DNA of 64,000 bases, taken from assembly GCA_002914805.1 (NCBI GenBank), contig JXTB01000232.1:585877-649876 (forward strand). Direction: 5' to 3'. Positions within the stretch are counted from its first letter, which is position 1. Every line of letters starts with the position of its first letter. This document shows positions 22,652 through 34,339 of this stretch, in pieces. The notes beneath the pieces were generated by a model. That model saw only the letters and a program-made list of their open reading frames with translations, did not search any database and had not been told where the DNA came from. The DNA is from Parasponia andersonii (taxonomy: Eukaryota > Streptophyta > Magnoliopsida > Rosales > Cannabaceae). Made by a program: the position numbers and the translations under genes.

Positions 22652-24574
22652 ATGGAGGACTCCATTGTTGAAGCAAGAGAAGAGTTCATGGTTTCACCAA
22701 CTGGGAAGAACCCAACTCTCAAAACAGCCCATTTTCTCAAGCCAACTGTAACCTCCATCAAAGACCCCTCCTTTAACCTCCCCCAAGCGACCCTTCGTCC
22801 CTCCTCGACCACCGTTGCGAAACCGGGAAGCTTACCCTTCGACGTGGCGTTCAATGGTTGGCTTTTCCCCCAAGAGAACTGGAAAACTTGGGTCGAACGT
22901 TTGAGCTCCAAGCATCAACTCACATGGAAGAAAGCTGGGATTTTTGATGCGATCATGGGATCTACCTACAAAATCAACAAATACCCAGATGTGGTTTTGG
23001 AGTTGGGAAAGAAATGGTGCCCGGAGACCAACACTTTCGTGTTTCGTTGGGCTGAAGCAACCTTAACTTTGGAGGATATGATGCGTTGTGGGGGTTACTC
23101 TGTTTTGGGGTGCCGTGTTTTCGGTCCACCCGAGACTTTTCTCGGTCTTCTTGAGGCTTCAAAAGTGAAAGCAATCGAGGAAAAATTGAACAAAGCTCGA
23201 TTGGATTTCGTCAGGTCGAAAGCCAGGAAAGCTTGCCAACATGCGTGGATGAAGCATTTCATGGAGCAAGAGAGCGATTTGGAGCATGAAGCCTTTCTTT
23301 CTATATGGCTGTCGAGGTTTGTTTTCCCTGGTCTTTCTCGAACTACCGTATTGAAACAGCTTTTCCCACTTGCGATTCGTCTAGCTAGAGGTACCAGAGT
23401 CGCTTTGGCACCGGCTGTTTTGGCCACCATTTATAGAGATTTGACTTTGTTGAAAGGAAAGATGGTTGCTTTGAGTGAGTCCGAGAGGGAAGTCACTCTC
23501 TGGGCTCCGTTTCAACTGGTCCTTGTTTGGGCTTGGGAGAGATTTTTAAACTTACGGCCAGAACGAAATTTGGTTCAAGTAGGTGAGCCAAGGTTAGCTC
23601 AATGGCATAAAGTGAAGAAACCAGAATATGGGAACTTACAGTCTGCTTTAGACTCGTCTGGAGAGTATTTTTCATGGCGTCCATATGCTACGGAAATGGA
23701 TAATAACTGTGTTCAAAGCAAGTTCTACAGAGAAAAGTCAGAGTGGATTTGTGTTACTCCGGACTTTGATGAAGAACTCGAATCATTTGCTCGGTGTCTG
23801 AGGCCATCTGAGTTGATGGGAATAGAGTTTGGTGACTCTGGTCACTGCATTGAGCAGTATCTCCCACATAGAGTAGCTAGGCAATTTGGATTGGATCAAG
23901 ATTTACCTGGTAATGTGGTTCGCTCCAACACTATTGCTTGGAGGAATTATAATAAGCCAATAAGCTTAGGAGAGCTATATATCCCATCAAGGTTTTCCAG
24001 TCCGGAGGTTACCTTGAGATACTTTAATTGGTGGAATGGAACGATACTTGGTGGCAAAGATCAAGTGGAGAGTGTCGGAAGGCAAAATAACCTGAGAGAA
24101 GATCGTGAGGCTACATCTTGTCCTCCTGGGTTTTCTCCTAAATGTGACGATGTTAAAGGTCTGGAATCTGATCGGGAGGACAAGTTGACAATCAAGGAAA
24201 TGTTTAATTCTCTGGAGATTGATGAAAATGCTAATGGGGAGATTCTAAGGGATGGAAATCCTTTGTTAGGTATTGCAAATGAAGAGATGGAGCATCTTAA
24301 TGAGCCAGTTGAGGAAGTGGTGCAGAACGCAGTTGGCACTGGGGTGGAGACTACCACGGAAGACAAAAAGGAAAGTGAAGAAGAAGAAAAAGTGAATGAG
24401 AATGGAGGAGAAAGCAAATTACGTTCTGCCTATGATTTAGATGCAGTAAAAGCACTTGAAGCTCGGGTTGGCAAGCTTGAGAACTTGATTGCTGAGATCA
24501 GAGCAGCAAGAGGCAACGGGTTAATAGCAGCCAACAAATGGAAGAAATTAAAGAATATGACCAATAGTAGGTGA
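22652..24574 (+). CDS. Plant mobile domain (aminotransferase-like/MAIN-like) protein
   Basis: Single-exon gene of 640 residues. The region from about residue 63 to 430 is a plant mobile domain: 'FDVAFNGWLFPQENW' (63-77), 'WKKAGIFDAIMGS' (about 92-104) and 'FVFRWAEATLTLEDM' (129-143) are characteristic of Arabidopsis At1g50790-type proteins. The tail is acidic (EDKKESEEEEKVNENGG) and ends with a predicted coiled coil (about 605-632, 'VKALEARVGKLENLIAEI'). The family derives from a domain shared with transposons; MAIN and MAIL1 relatives affect genome stability and gene/TE silencing, but the role of this subgroup is unknown. The frame is intact with GC-richer, codon-like composition than the flanks, which argues for a functional host gene. 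The ATG at 22652 is the first in frame. Confidence 0.85.
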   Translation: MEDSIVEAREEFMVSPTGKNPTLKTAHFLKPTVTSIKDPSFNLPQATLRPSSTTVAKPGSLPFDVAFNGWLFPQENWKTWVERLSSKHQLTWKKAGIFDAIMGSTYKINKYPDVVLELGKKWCPETNTFVFRWAEATLTLEDMMRCGGYSVLGCRVFGPPETFLGLLEASKVKAIEEKLNKARLDFVRSKARKACQHAWMKHFMEQESDLEHEAFLSIWLSRFVFPGLSRTTVLKQLFPLAIRLARGTRVALAPAVLATIYRDLTLLKGKMVALSESEREVTLWAPFQLVLVWAWERFLNLRPERNLVQVGEPRLAQWHKVKKPEYGNLQSALDSSGEYFSWRPYATEMDNNCVQSKFYREKSEWICVTPDFDEELESFARCLRPSELMGIEFGDSGHCIEQYLPHRVARQFGLDQDLPGNVVRSNTIAWRNYNKPISLGELYIPSRFSSPEVTLRYFNWWNGTILGGKDQVESVGRQNNLREDREATSCPPGFSPKCDDVKGLESDREDKLTIKEMFNSLEIDENANGEILRDGNPLLGIANEEMEHLNEPVEEVVQNAVGTGVETTTEDKKESEEEEKVNENGGESKLRSAYDLDAVKALEARVGKLENLIAEIRAARGNGLIAANKWKKLKNMTNSR

Positions 24575-26069
24575 ATGATATGGCCGGTCCTGGTTCCAAT
24601 ATATGGTGTTTTGAAACTGATACTTTCTACGAAGTAGATGAAATCTAATTTTTTGGGCTTTCACTAGTAGCTCTTTTAAGTGTACAAAATTTCTGTTCTT
24701 GACTTACCCTTTTGGAATGTATGATATCTGTTCTAGCTTGTACTTTGTGAATGTATGATATCTGTGCTCAGTGGTTAGTTGTAGTGCACAGTTAGCCTTT
24801 AGAGCTGTGTTTGGCCTGATTGTTGCAGAGAATAATAAGATTTGTTATAATCTGTATTTCATATTCCTTCCTGCTCCCTAAAGCCTTAAAATTAAACTCT
24901 GTATATTCTGCTAAGGGTAGGATCTGTAGAGTATATTGGTTTTATTATAAACTAATTTTCACATCATAACATCTAAACATTGCTCTATATATGTTATCAC
25001 CAACATATGTTACTGCATTCCCTAATTCACTTTAAGGTACTAAAATATCATTCAGAATAAAACCTTGGGATATTTATTTATTTTTACCCGTCTAATTACG
25101 TGCATCACCTAAACAAAGAGGCAATGGAGTATGGGTAGTGGATCCTGCTCCTGTTGGATTCAAAGTATTGATTTATCAAGGTGGTTCTTCCCATTTTGGT
25201 ACTTGATTCCTCAGCTGTGAGCAAACAATTACTTGAAAAAAAGAAAAAAAGAAAGGTCTAATTCTGCCAAAAGCTTAAATTATTATGGGATATCGATTTA
25301 AACTTTAGCCTATTATTGTTTTTATTTTCTATATTTATGTCCCTTCTATCTGTAATACATGGATTATGTATTACTATGTTAATAATCCCCATAATGTTAA
25401 ATTGTTACTACTTTAAGAATCCCAAATAGAAAGTTAATAAATCATTAAATCCTCCTAACTAACAGCTTTAACCTTGGTTGGTAGGACAGCCCATGACAAT
25501 TGGTATAACTGATAAATATAGCTGGCTGTTACACAAAAATATTAATTGGTGATCAGAAAATTGTTACGTCAAAATTGCCTAAACTAAATGAGTAATGACT
25601 ATTGGGACGGACTAATTTGAAGGGGAAAAAAAAACCATCTCAGCAATTTCTTTTTCAATTTTCTTTGGGGGAAACGGAGGAGGTAGTTAAAGCAATAGTG
25701 GGTGCCTGCCTGTTTTTTTTATTTAACTAAACATAGTAAATTTTGACCAAGTCTTTGCCTAAACGAATTCATTGGGTATGGAGGAAATCCAAGAAAAACA
25801 AACAATACGTGAAGTTTTTTCTCTTCATTCTTTGAGAGACCAGAAAAGTAGTCTGGTTTTTCCAAGCCAAGTTCTTCAACGTCTTCAATAGTCGAAACGA
25901 ATTCTCTTTCTCGGGTTGTGCTTGATTGTTTTTGAGATCAAAGGTTATCAAACATTTTGCTGTTGTGAAATACTACTTTTCGCCAAGATTTAAATGTGAT
26001 ATTCGAGTGATTTCCCGAATGTGATTGTGGTCGTTTTGAAGCTTCATTAGTAGGGGGAAAGAAAAAAAG
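24575..26069. other. Intergenic; 3' flank of the PMD gene and 5' region of the kinase gene
   Basis: Near 24720 and 24745 'tgtatgatatctgt' is repeated 30 bp apart in the likely 3' UTR. No gene otherwise. The final 100-300 bp is presumably kinase promoter and 5' UTR (CT-rich 25780-25930). Confidence 0.5.
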
Positions 26070-28449
26070 ATGAGTTGCTTTTCCTGTTGCATGTCACAAG
26101 AGAAAATCGACAGAAAGTCTTTGAAGAAGAGCATCAAGGAATACCATGACACCAAAACTTTGGCCTCATTCGCTAATATCTCCTTCAAAAGTGGTAAAGC
26201 TTTATGTTTTATTCAACGTTTAAGAAGTCATACACTGATTAAGAAATGTTTTTGTATCCCATGGTTCTCTGTTATGATATGATTTTAGCTTTGCCAAAAT
26301 CTTTGCCTTAAATTCAGCCTTTGTGACCATTTCTTATGTTCACAACTTCCACATAGTTTCTGTTAAATGGTATCTTATTGTCATTGATAAAAATCTAATG
26401 AAATGTGAGGGCAAATGCTTGTGATTTCCTATCATTGTGTTACTTCGGTTTCGAGATCTCAGGAGGTTTTCATTTTTACCAAGAACATAATTCTGTTTGG
26501 ACAACAGAGTGACCATTTTTATTGCCATTTTCATATGCCTTCATTCGAAATCACGGTCATCTATACTCTCACCAGTAATCACAAGTTTTTGATCTTCTAC
26601 AACCTGATTAAGATAGGAGCATGATGCTTTTTGGGACACAAGCTTATGAGAACCAAAGATCTGTTTTCTCCAACTCCTTCATTGCCAACTTTTGGACTAA
26701 TATATTTCTCTCATTGCAGACAGCAGCAAACGTAGGTACATAACTGAAGAGATAAGCAAGATTGGAAAAGGGAATATTACAGCACAGATCTTTGCTTTCC
26801 GCGAGTTATGTGTTGCAACTCAAAACTTCCATCCAGACAATCTTCTTGGTGAAGGTGGCTTCGGAAGGGTCTATAGAGGAAACTTTGAAAGCAAAAATCA
26901 AGTACTACTTCAATCCATGCCTTCATTTTGTCTGTTTTTCTTTCTCATATAAATTTCATTTTTTGAGTTTATTGAATCCTTTTGTTGTTCTCTCCCTCAG
27001 GTAGTTGCTGTTAAGCAACTCGACAGGAATGGATTCCAAGGAAATAGGGAATTTCTGGTGGAAGTTTTGATTTTAAGCCTTCTTCATCATCCTAACCTTG
27101 TAAGTTTGGTTGGGTATTGTGCTGATGGTGATCAGAGAATTTTGGTTTATGAGTACATGCCTAACGGGTCCTTGGAGGATCATCTTCTTGGTATGTTCAA
27201 AAAATTTTTATTTGCTTTTAAGTTCCAAAGAAATAACCAAAAAACTTATACCCTTTCATTTGATCCCCTAAACTTTCTAGTTTCTCTCTAGTAGTCCTTC
27301 CTATACCGATATTCGTCTACATGATGCTAATACTTCAAAGAGGCCCTGAGCTCAACTTTTAATTTGAATTAAGTTCTTGATCTTCTTCAGTTGTTTTGCA
27401 GTTTGCAAGCTTTCAAGTTGGTGCATACTGTAAACTACTTGTGCCCCTATAGAGCAAAGATCCTTCCAAGTATTTTATGTCGAAATGCATGCTGGTTACA
27501 GCTTCTTATTGACCGAGTATTCTGATTGGATTCTAATTTTCAGATTTAGCTCCAAATAGCAAGGCTTTGGATTGGAATGCCAGAATGAAGATTGCAGCAG
27601 GTGCAGCTAAAGGACTTGAATACTTGCATGAACAAGCCAATCCCCCTGTCATATACCGCGATTTCAAGGCATCGAACATACTATTGGATAAGGAGTTTAA
27701 TCCAAAACTTTCTGATTTTGGGTTAGCTAAGTTAGGTCCAACCGGGGATAAATCTTATGTCTCCACCAGGGTCATGGGGACCTACGGCTACTGCGCACCT
27801 GAATATGCTCTGACTGGCCAGTTGACAACAAAATCCGATGTTTACAGCTTTGGGGTGGTGTTTTTGGAGTTAATCACAGGAAGGAGAGTGATAGATCACA
27901 CAAGACCAGCAGATGAGCAGAATCTAGTCATTTGGGTATGTTTAGAAGCTTATATTCTTCCAAGCAATCCTATAGTTTTCTACATAGCAGAACCATCTTG
28001 TCACTTGATCAATGTTCACAACTCAACTACTTAATGTTTTCAAGCTTTCCAGCCAAGGCATTGGTTAAACAATGTTAATTAAGTTTGAAGTTTCTAAGAC
28101 AAAATTTGCACCCTCCAAACCGGTCATGATGCTCTTTTTGCAGGCACAACCACTATTTAAAGACAGAAGGAAGTTCACACTAATGGCTGATCCATTGCTT
28201 GAAGGGAATTACCCTGTAAAGGCTCTATACCAAGCTCTTGCAGTTGCAGCCATGTGTCTCCAAGAGGAAGCGGCTACACGGCCTCTAATCAGCGACGTTG
28301 TGACAGCTCTTGAATTTTTAGCCGTAAACAAGAATGAGGGAGCAGCCATGGAAGAAGTTATGGATTCAGCTTCTCTTGATAGAGATAGTGATGAAGAGAC
28401 CTGTACTGATAGATCAGAAGACAGTTATAGAGAAAGAAAAAGTTGGTGA
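26070..28449 (+). CDS. PBL23: Receptor-like cytoplasmic kinase VII (PBS1-like)
   Basis: Five exons, 26070-26193, 26720-26901, 27001-27190, 27544-27935 and 28144-28449, give 397 residues with GT-AG junctions that keep frame. The N-terminus MSCFSCC has no Gly2, but the clustered cysteines suit palmitoylation and membrane anchoring. Kinase features: Gly-loop [14 protein letters not shown] (Lys107); [10 protein letters not shown] with catalytic Asp205; DFG at Asp223-Gly225; CAPEYALTG. The form 'VIYRD' is normal for RLCK-VII. The family relays signals from cell-surface receptors in immunity and growth. The N-terminus and 'YCADGDQR' look closest to Arabidopsis PBL23/PBL24, so the symbol is tentative. 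The C-terminal tail is rich in Asp, Glu and Ser. Confidence 0.88.
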
Positions 28450-30280
28450 TTGAAGTGTTTTTATCATATTGCAACTGAGCTGAGCTGCAGCCCAATTACT
28501 GTTGAATCAAACATCTACTTCTTTGTTATGTTGCGGGAGTCTCGGTGATTGTCTTGGTTATTTAAGAATGTAATGATATTGAAAACGAGTTTGTGAAAGG
28601 ATGAATCAATATGATTAGGACTATGCCAATTAACATGATCAGGTTGAGGTGAATTTACCATGTAATGCAATTGCAAAGAGAGTTCATTTTAATGGAGAGA
28701 GGCTGTAATAGCTTGTTAATTATAGTCAAGCCTCGGCACACAATCAGATTTAGTTATTAGAGGTTGGGGCTTCCTAGTCACCTAAAAAATAATCACATAA
28801 GGTTATAAGCCGAATGAAAAATAAATAAATAAATGATAATAATAATTTTATTATTATTATTATTATTAAAACGGAATTATTAGGGTGTATCATGGCCACC
28901 CCTTTTTTGTCTCTCCTTATCATTCTAAAGAAAAACTTATAACAAAATTTGAAAACTAAATTTTTATTTCCCTCACCTTTACAATTTGTTAATAAATTCT
29001 AAAATTAGTTATTAAGAAAAAAAAAATTCAAAGAAATTCTTTTCCCACCATCTATAACATTCTCACTTTATTAGTTTTGAAATTTTCATCTTTTTTTTTT
29101 CTGTTTTTTTCAATCCCTTTATCTTCTTCGTGTTCAATATTCTTTAATTCCTAGTTGTTGTATGAAGGAAAACCAAAATTTTTCCTCTCTTTTGCCACTC
29201 ATCAATGTTCACAAATTATTGTTTAATCTTGATCCTTATAAAAATTTGATGATTATTACCTTATTAGTCTTTAAAATAATGAAAAATCTCCTTTTGAGCC
29301 TTAAATTTTAGTTATTTTAGTTTTTTAACTTTTGAAATTAGAATAATTCTCAAACGTTTCAGCTTAGATTTTAGAAAAAGTAAAGGTACAATCATAATTT
29401 CAGAGAAAAAGTAAGCTTAATATTTGTCCCTAAACTTTTAAAAAAGTTTCATAGTACTCCCTTTGTGCTTAAGATTTAACGAAATATGTGAAAAGGAACG
29501 AAAGAGAGAACAATTTTTAAAGCATAAGGAATTTTAAATTAAGAATCAAATGAGACTTTATCAATAATTTAGTGACCAATAAACTAAATAATTCAAAACT
29601 CAAACCTGAGTGGTATTGAACTAAGATTATTTTTCCAGGGATGTTGAGGAGTGTGAAAAATGTACAAGTTTGTTATTTAATATTCTTATGCCGATTTGTA
29701 TCTCCATTTAGAGGTATTTTTGTATGAAAATTATTTATTGCAAAAATGAAGGNGCAAAAGAGGCACCAAGTTATAATGAGCCAGAGCTAAGAAATTCATT
29801 GGGTAACTTGTATCAAAGTTTAGGCATTTTTCTTAATTTGAATTAAAAAAGAAACCTCCATGTTCTTGTTATGAAGGAAAAGTAAAATTCTTCATTAATA
29901 TTTTGTTTGGTATTCTTTCTATTTTTCTACCTATTCAAATAGTTTCATATGAATTGATCTTACTCTAGCTTGACAAATAACTCCACTTATTAAATAATAT
30001 ATATATATATATATATATACTCGTTCTAATTAATTTTAGATTTTTGAAAACAAAAATGCGTCTGTAAACTAGTTTTTGAATTCGAATCCAGGAAAAGTGT
30101 TTTGTAACTAGTATTTTTTTTTTAAGTAAGAAAATAAAATAACCAAAAATTAAAGTTCATCATGATCATGTATAAGCTCTACCAATAATGTATTCACTTT
30201 CAACTACATAAATAAGAACTTATAGATTAATTTAGGTTCTTTTGAATACTCTTTTAGGGTATTTACATTAATTGAGGCAC
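28450..30280. other. AT-rich intergenic spacer
   Basis: Contains the kinase 3' UTR, a (TAA)/(TTA) microsatellite at about 28815-28868 that can fold on itself, an N at 29753 and a (TA)11-type run at about 29998-30020. No gene recognised. Confidence 0.5.
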
Positions 30281-30322
30281 CGCTAAAGGACAAGATAATA
30301 TATTAAATTATGGGCCGTGTCA

Positions 30323-31435
30323 AATATGGTACAATCATATTGACTATGCCAAGCTAATAAATTAGGCATGATGAGCTAAATATAGTACGATAAATATATA
30401 AGTACAGTATGTCACGTTAGCACGATAGGCACAATACATTAATATGTTAAATATATGTATTATTATTATTTTATTTTTCTTATACATATGTCTTTTAATT
30501 TTTTTTCCATTTTCCTTAACCTAAAGTGGAATTATTAGGTAGAATATTAAAAATTAAGAGGATGATATATATAGAAGAAGGAAAAAAGCAAAAGAAATGA
30601 ATGCAAAGGAAAAAGAGAAGAAAAGAATGTAAAGAATATACCACACCATATGAGAAGAAGATTTTACAAATTTAGAATTAAACAACGACGAGGAAAATGA
30701 ATAAGATTTTATTCTTTCATATGTTGTAAGGGATTTTAACTCCCAAACATTTTATCATTTTCATGAGTGGATTCTTTCTTAAGTAATGAGGACTCTTTTT
30801 CTTAGCTAGAACTTTATTTCTATTGAGTTTTGTCTAATCAGGGTTTTAACAAGGCTCGTGTGATTTCTTTTTTTTTTTTTTTTTTTTCAGATTTTTGTAG
30901 TTACTTTTGCTTTCGGGTTGTAAGCTCTAAATTATTGTCTATTTTTTTCTATTTTTCTTATTAATAATAATTATCTTTCAAGGATCATTAAGTAAGGGAT
31001 TATTGAGATATATGGGTGTCAATCTACTTGAGATGCTTTTACTCTATATTGATGTTTCTTCATCTTGACAGACTTTCATTCGAAAAAAAAGAATTTATAT
31101 ATAATTATAAATTTACAATTCATTAGGTGCAATACAAATCTAGCTAAGATAAAATTTACCTTTCTTTTTTTATATAAGTTTGAAATATTTGAAAAAAAAT
31201 TTGATAAAAGGGATACTAAAAGTAATAAAATTTACTAATTAGATGAACAAATTTTAGCCCAAAAAGACTAGTACGTTTAGGCACGTGGACTGGTACGGTA
31301 CAGCACAACACTTTAGAGCATAGACTAGTGGAACGTGTCAGGTTAGTGATTTTATACTATGGACTGTCACGACACAATACAACCGAAAAGTGGTACGGTA
31401 CGGTATCGCACAAAAATATGATTGTGCCATACTAC
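30323..31435. mobile_element. Possible non-autonomous transposon bounded by inverted words
   Basis: 'atatggtacaatcatatt' near 30324 has an inverted, near-identical partner near 31414 ('aatatgattgtgccatac'). Both ends are rich in 'gtacggtac', 'cacgtt' and 'gcacaa' words, whereas the interior is plain AT-rich. Element class and exact ends cannot be set. Confidence 0.3.
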
Positions 31436-31485
31436 AGGTTAAACGCGTAGTATAAATTAAAAAATCAGTATTACTCCTATTATAT

Positions 31486-31580
31486 ATTGGGCAATAAACA
31501 TTAAACGCAGCTTCAATAAGCAACTTCTTTATATATTGGCAATAAACATTAAACGCAGCTTTAATAAGCAACTTCTTTAT
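31486..31580 (+). repeat. Two-copy ~49-bp tandem repeat
   Basis: 'caataaacattaaacgcagc' followed by 'ttYaataagcaacttcttta' occurs twice in succession (starting near 31492 and 31541). Confidence 0.9.
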
Positions 31581-31589
31581 TCCAACGCT

Positions 31590-34170
31590 ATCAAAAATAA
31601 AATGGTAAGCAAAATAGCTACTACGTTAATTTTGCATGTAAACAACGGTACATCACTTTTGAATTACATAACAAAAGAGCACGAAACCTATTATCCATTC
31701 AACAATAGAATTGGTAGCCAAAGTGGCCACCGCATTAATGCCACCAATGACCACTGCATATAACAATGATGCTTCACTTTCAAATCTCATTCATATCTCC
31801 ACATTTTTACTTTCTTCTCCTATTCGTATTATCTTCTATGAGATTGTATTTTATTTCTATCTACCTTCAAAATATACTAGCAGTATAAATTAAGGTGTCG
31901 ATCCCATAAAAAAAGTATATCAATAATAAAAAAATACGAAAAGTAAAAATAAAAATAAAAAATAAAAAAATAACTGAGCATTAAATTAAAATAATATTTA
32001 CAGAAATAATAAGTGAAAATACTAAAAAACAAGGCTTTAAAATTCACTTAATTGTTTGTTTAACTGTTACCAACTTTGATTCCTATTTACTACTCAATTA
32101 TATGTTTCACATTCCAATCACATAACCGGAAAATATAACAATTACGAACAAATATTAGTCTAAAGTATTCAATATGAGAAATTTTTCCAATTAAGGCTAA
32201 AAATAATTTATCTCATTAATTATCTAAGATCGACAATATATCACAGGAACAATAATGCAATAAAGGATTAACTAATAAAATAAATATAATTATAACCTGG
32301 TTTAAATCACCACTGAATTTATATGAAAAACTAGAAAATAATATATTGAAAATAAAAATATTGAAGAATTTAACAAACCAAATTTATAAACATTGAAGCA
32401 CTCTCAGGAATCAAAGAAAGAAAACAGAAAAACTACATAATTAAGATCATCATTAAGATCATTTCTCTACCCTTTCTAAAAACTAGCATAATTTCGAACT
32501 CATGTCATAGCCTCTCTCTAAAAAAAGTAGAATTTTCTCTCTCAAAATTAGTGTTTATTTTTCTCCTAATTTTGGCTATTTATAGCTGAGTTTGAAATAT
32601 TATTCAAATTTTCACATTTCTAAAAAAATAATCTGATTAGTGGTGTGATGTGTCACACTTTCGCAATTTTCTCTCTCTCTTTCTTTCTCTTCCACGTTTT
32701 CCGAGCATTAGATGTGATCCAATGCGACTGAAAATTGTAAGCTCGGCACTTAAATGGCTCTCATTAGCTGACAGAATAGTCAAAGTCAAAAGCATGAAGT
32801 GGCGGCATTTGAATGGACGAAAATCCGATTGGATGCACGACACACAAGATCAGAGACACAACAGTTGGCGTCGACGGGCCCCATGTGTTCCCGCCTCTCA
32901 CTTGCTTGAGCTCGTGCGTGTGAACACGCGCTCATCTGAATGCCCGGAGCTCGATCGGACAGCTAGAAACGCGCCCTTTCACATGCGTGCCCTGGGCTTT
33001 TGTTTTTCGTTTTTGTTTATTTCTTTTCCTTTTGTTTAAATCTAAAACAAAATAAAATAAGATAAATAAATAAAATGAATCATTATCTAAATTAAATAAA
33101 TTCCTAATCTAAGTAAATTAAACTAAATAAAATTAAATGCCTAAAATTAAATAAAATTATATCTAAACACTAAAACTTAAATTAATTATAAATAACCTAA
33201 ATTAAACTAGAATTACACTAAAATATAAAAAATATATAAGTAAAAAAACATAAATAATTCTATTAAAATATATAATAAAAGAACATAAATAAATCTATTT
33301 TTTTTAGAGTTATCAATCTTCAAATAAGAAAAATTTTAATGTAGCAAGATAATTTTGAAACGACGAACAAATGATATCATAAATTTTGAATAAAATATGA
33401 ACACTTATGCATAGAATTTCAATGACCCACGTGCCACGACCGGAAGAACACATTTTTTTTGTGTGTAATTTTTATAGTCTGATAACTTGATTTTACCAAA
33501 AATAAAAAATTATTATTCAATGGATGTGCAGGTCTTCACTTTTGGTTGATATTTAAGTGTTTTTGATAAATAAGACCTCTTTAACAAATCCAAAAAGAAC
33601 ACAGTGAACTACCATAAAAAATAATTTAAAAGCAAGAGAAAGAGAAAGAGTAAATGCTTTAAAAGAAAACATATTCAGTTGGTTTTTAATGAATAATGAA
33701 GAGAATTTGCTTGGCTAATGCCCAATATAATTATATGATTTGCTATTAAAAATACTGAAAATAAAAATGTTGTAGCGCCAATTTCTGACTAATTCAATCG
33801 AGAATAATACAGTATAGGTAGAAAAGTTTGAGTCTCCTATGGATGTGGATTGGGTGTTTTAAGGGGTGTGATAAGAAATGTAATTTTGTTGATTAATACT
33901 AGTGTAAAAAAAAGGGCATAAATTTGAAAAAAAAAACATGAAATGGCATCTTTGCAATATATGGTATTTCGAAGCCCTTAGTTGACAAAAGTATTTTAAA
34001 TGAAATGTTTTGAAAAATAGAAAATACTAATAATAATGCTAATCAAGTTAGCCAACAGGGACAGAAATATTTGACAGCCAGAAATATTTGTCCGTACACA
34101 AAGAGGTTTTTCTTCTCACTCTCAGCGCCGCAGGGTTTAGCCTCTCAACCTCTTTCAACTCTCTCTATCT
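31590..34170. other. Intergenic; includes a GC-rich island at about 32690-33000
   Basis: No gene recognised. 31880-32640 and 33040-33400 are extremely AT-rich, whereas 32690-33000 is markedly richer in GC, with 'gggcccc', 'gagctcgtgcg' and 'gaacacgcgctc' words. The open frame at 32650-33039 across it has no recognisable motif. 'aaggtgtcgatcccat' near 31891 resembles internal sequence of some LTR elements, so the block may be retrotransposon-derived. Confidence 0.35.
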
Positions 34171-34176
34171 CTGTTC

Positions 34177-34233
34177 ATGGCCATGTCCTGCTCTGAAATA
34201 GACTCAGACCCACTATTCCCAAACCCCAAATAA
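34177..34233 (+). promoter_or_regulatory. uORF in the POLI leader (18 codons)
   Basis: ATG at 34177, with a second in-frame ATG at 34183, reads 18 codons to TAA at 34231-34233, ending 107 bases before the main ATG. It lies in the CT-rich likely 5' leader. It could reduce translation of the polymerase; this assumes transcription begins upstream of 34177. Confidence 0.4.
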
Positions 34234-34339
34234 GTCCCCTAAACCATCGCTCTTTTTCGGTTTTGCTACTCTAGCGCTAAGACTGGCTCCTCCTTGTTTA
34301 AGCAACTGTGGGAGTAAGCTGGGCAGAGTTGCAGAGGCC

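Noticed and set aside
22642..24417. Long minus-strand open frames opposite the plant mobile domain gene
   Set aside because: They are antisense shadows of a well-supported 640-codon gene and contain no motif.
28805..28870. Possible regulatory palindrome
   Set aside because: It is an ordinary AAT/TTA microsatellite that folds on itself by composition.
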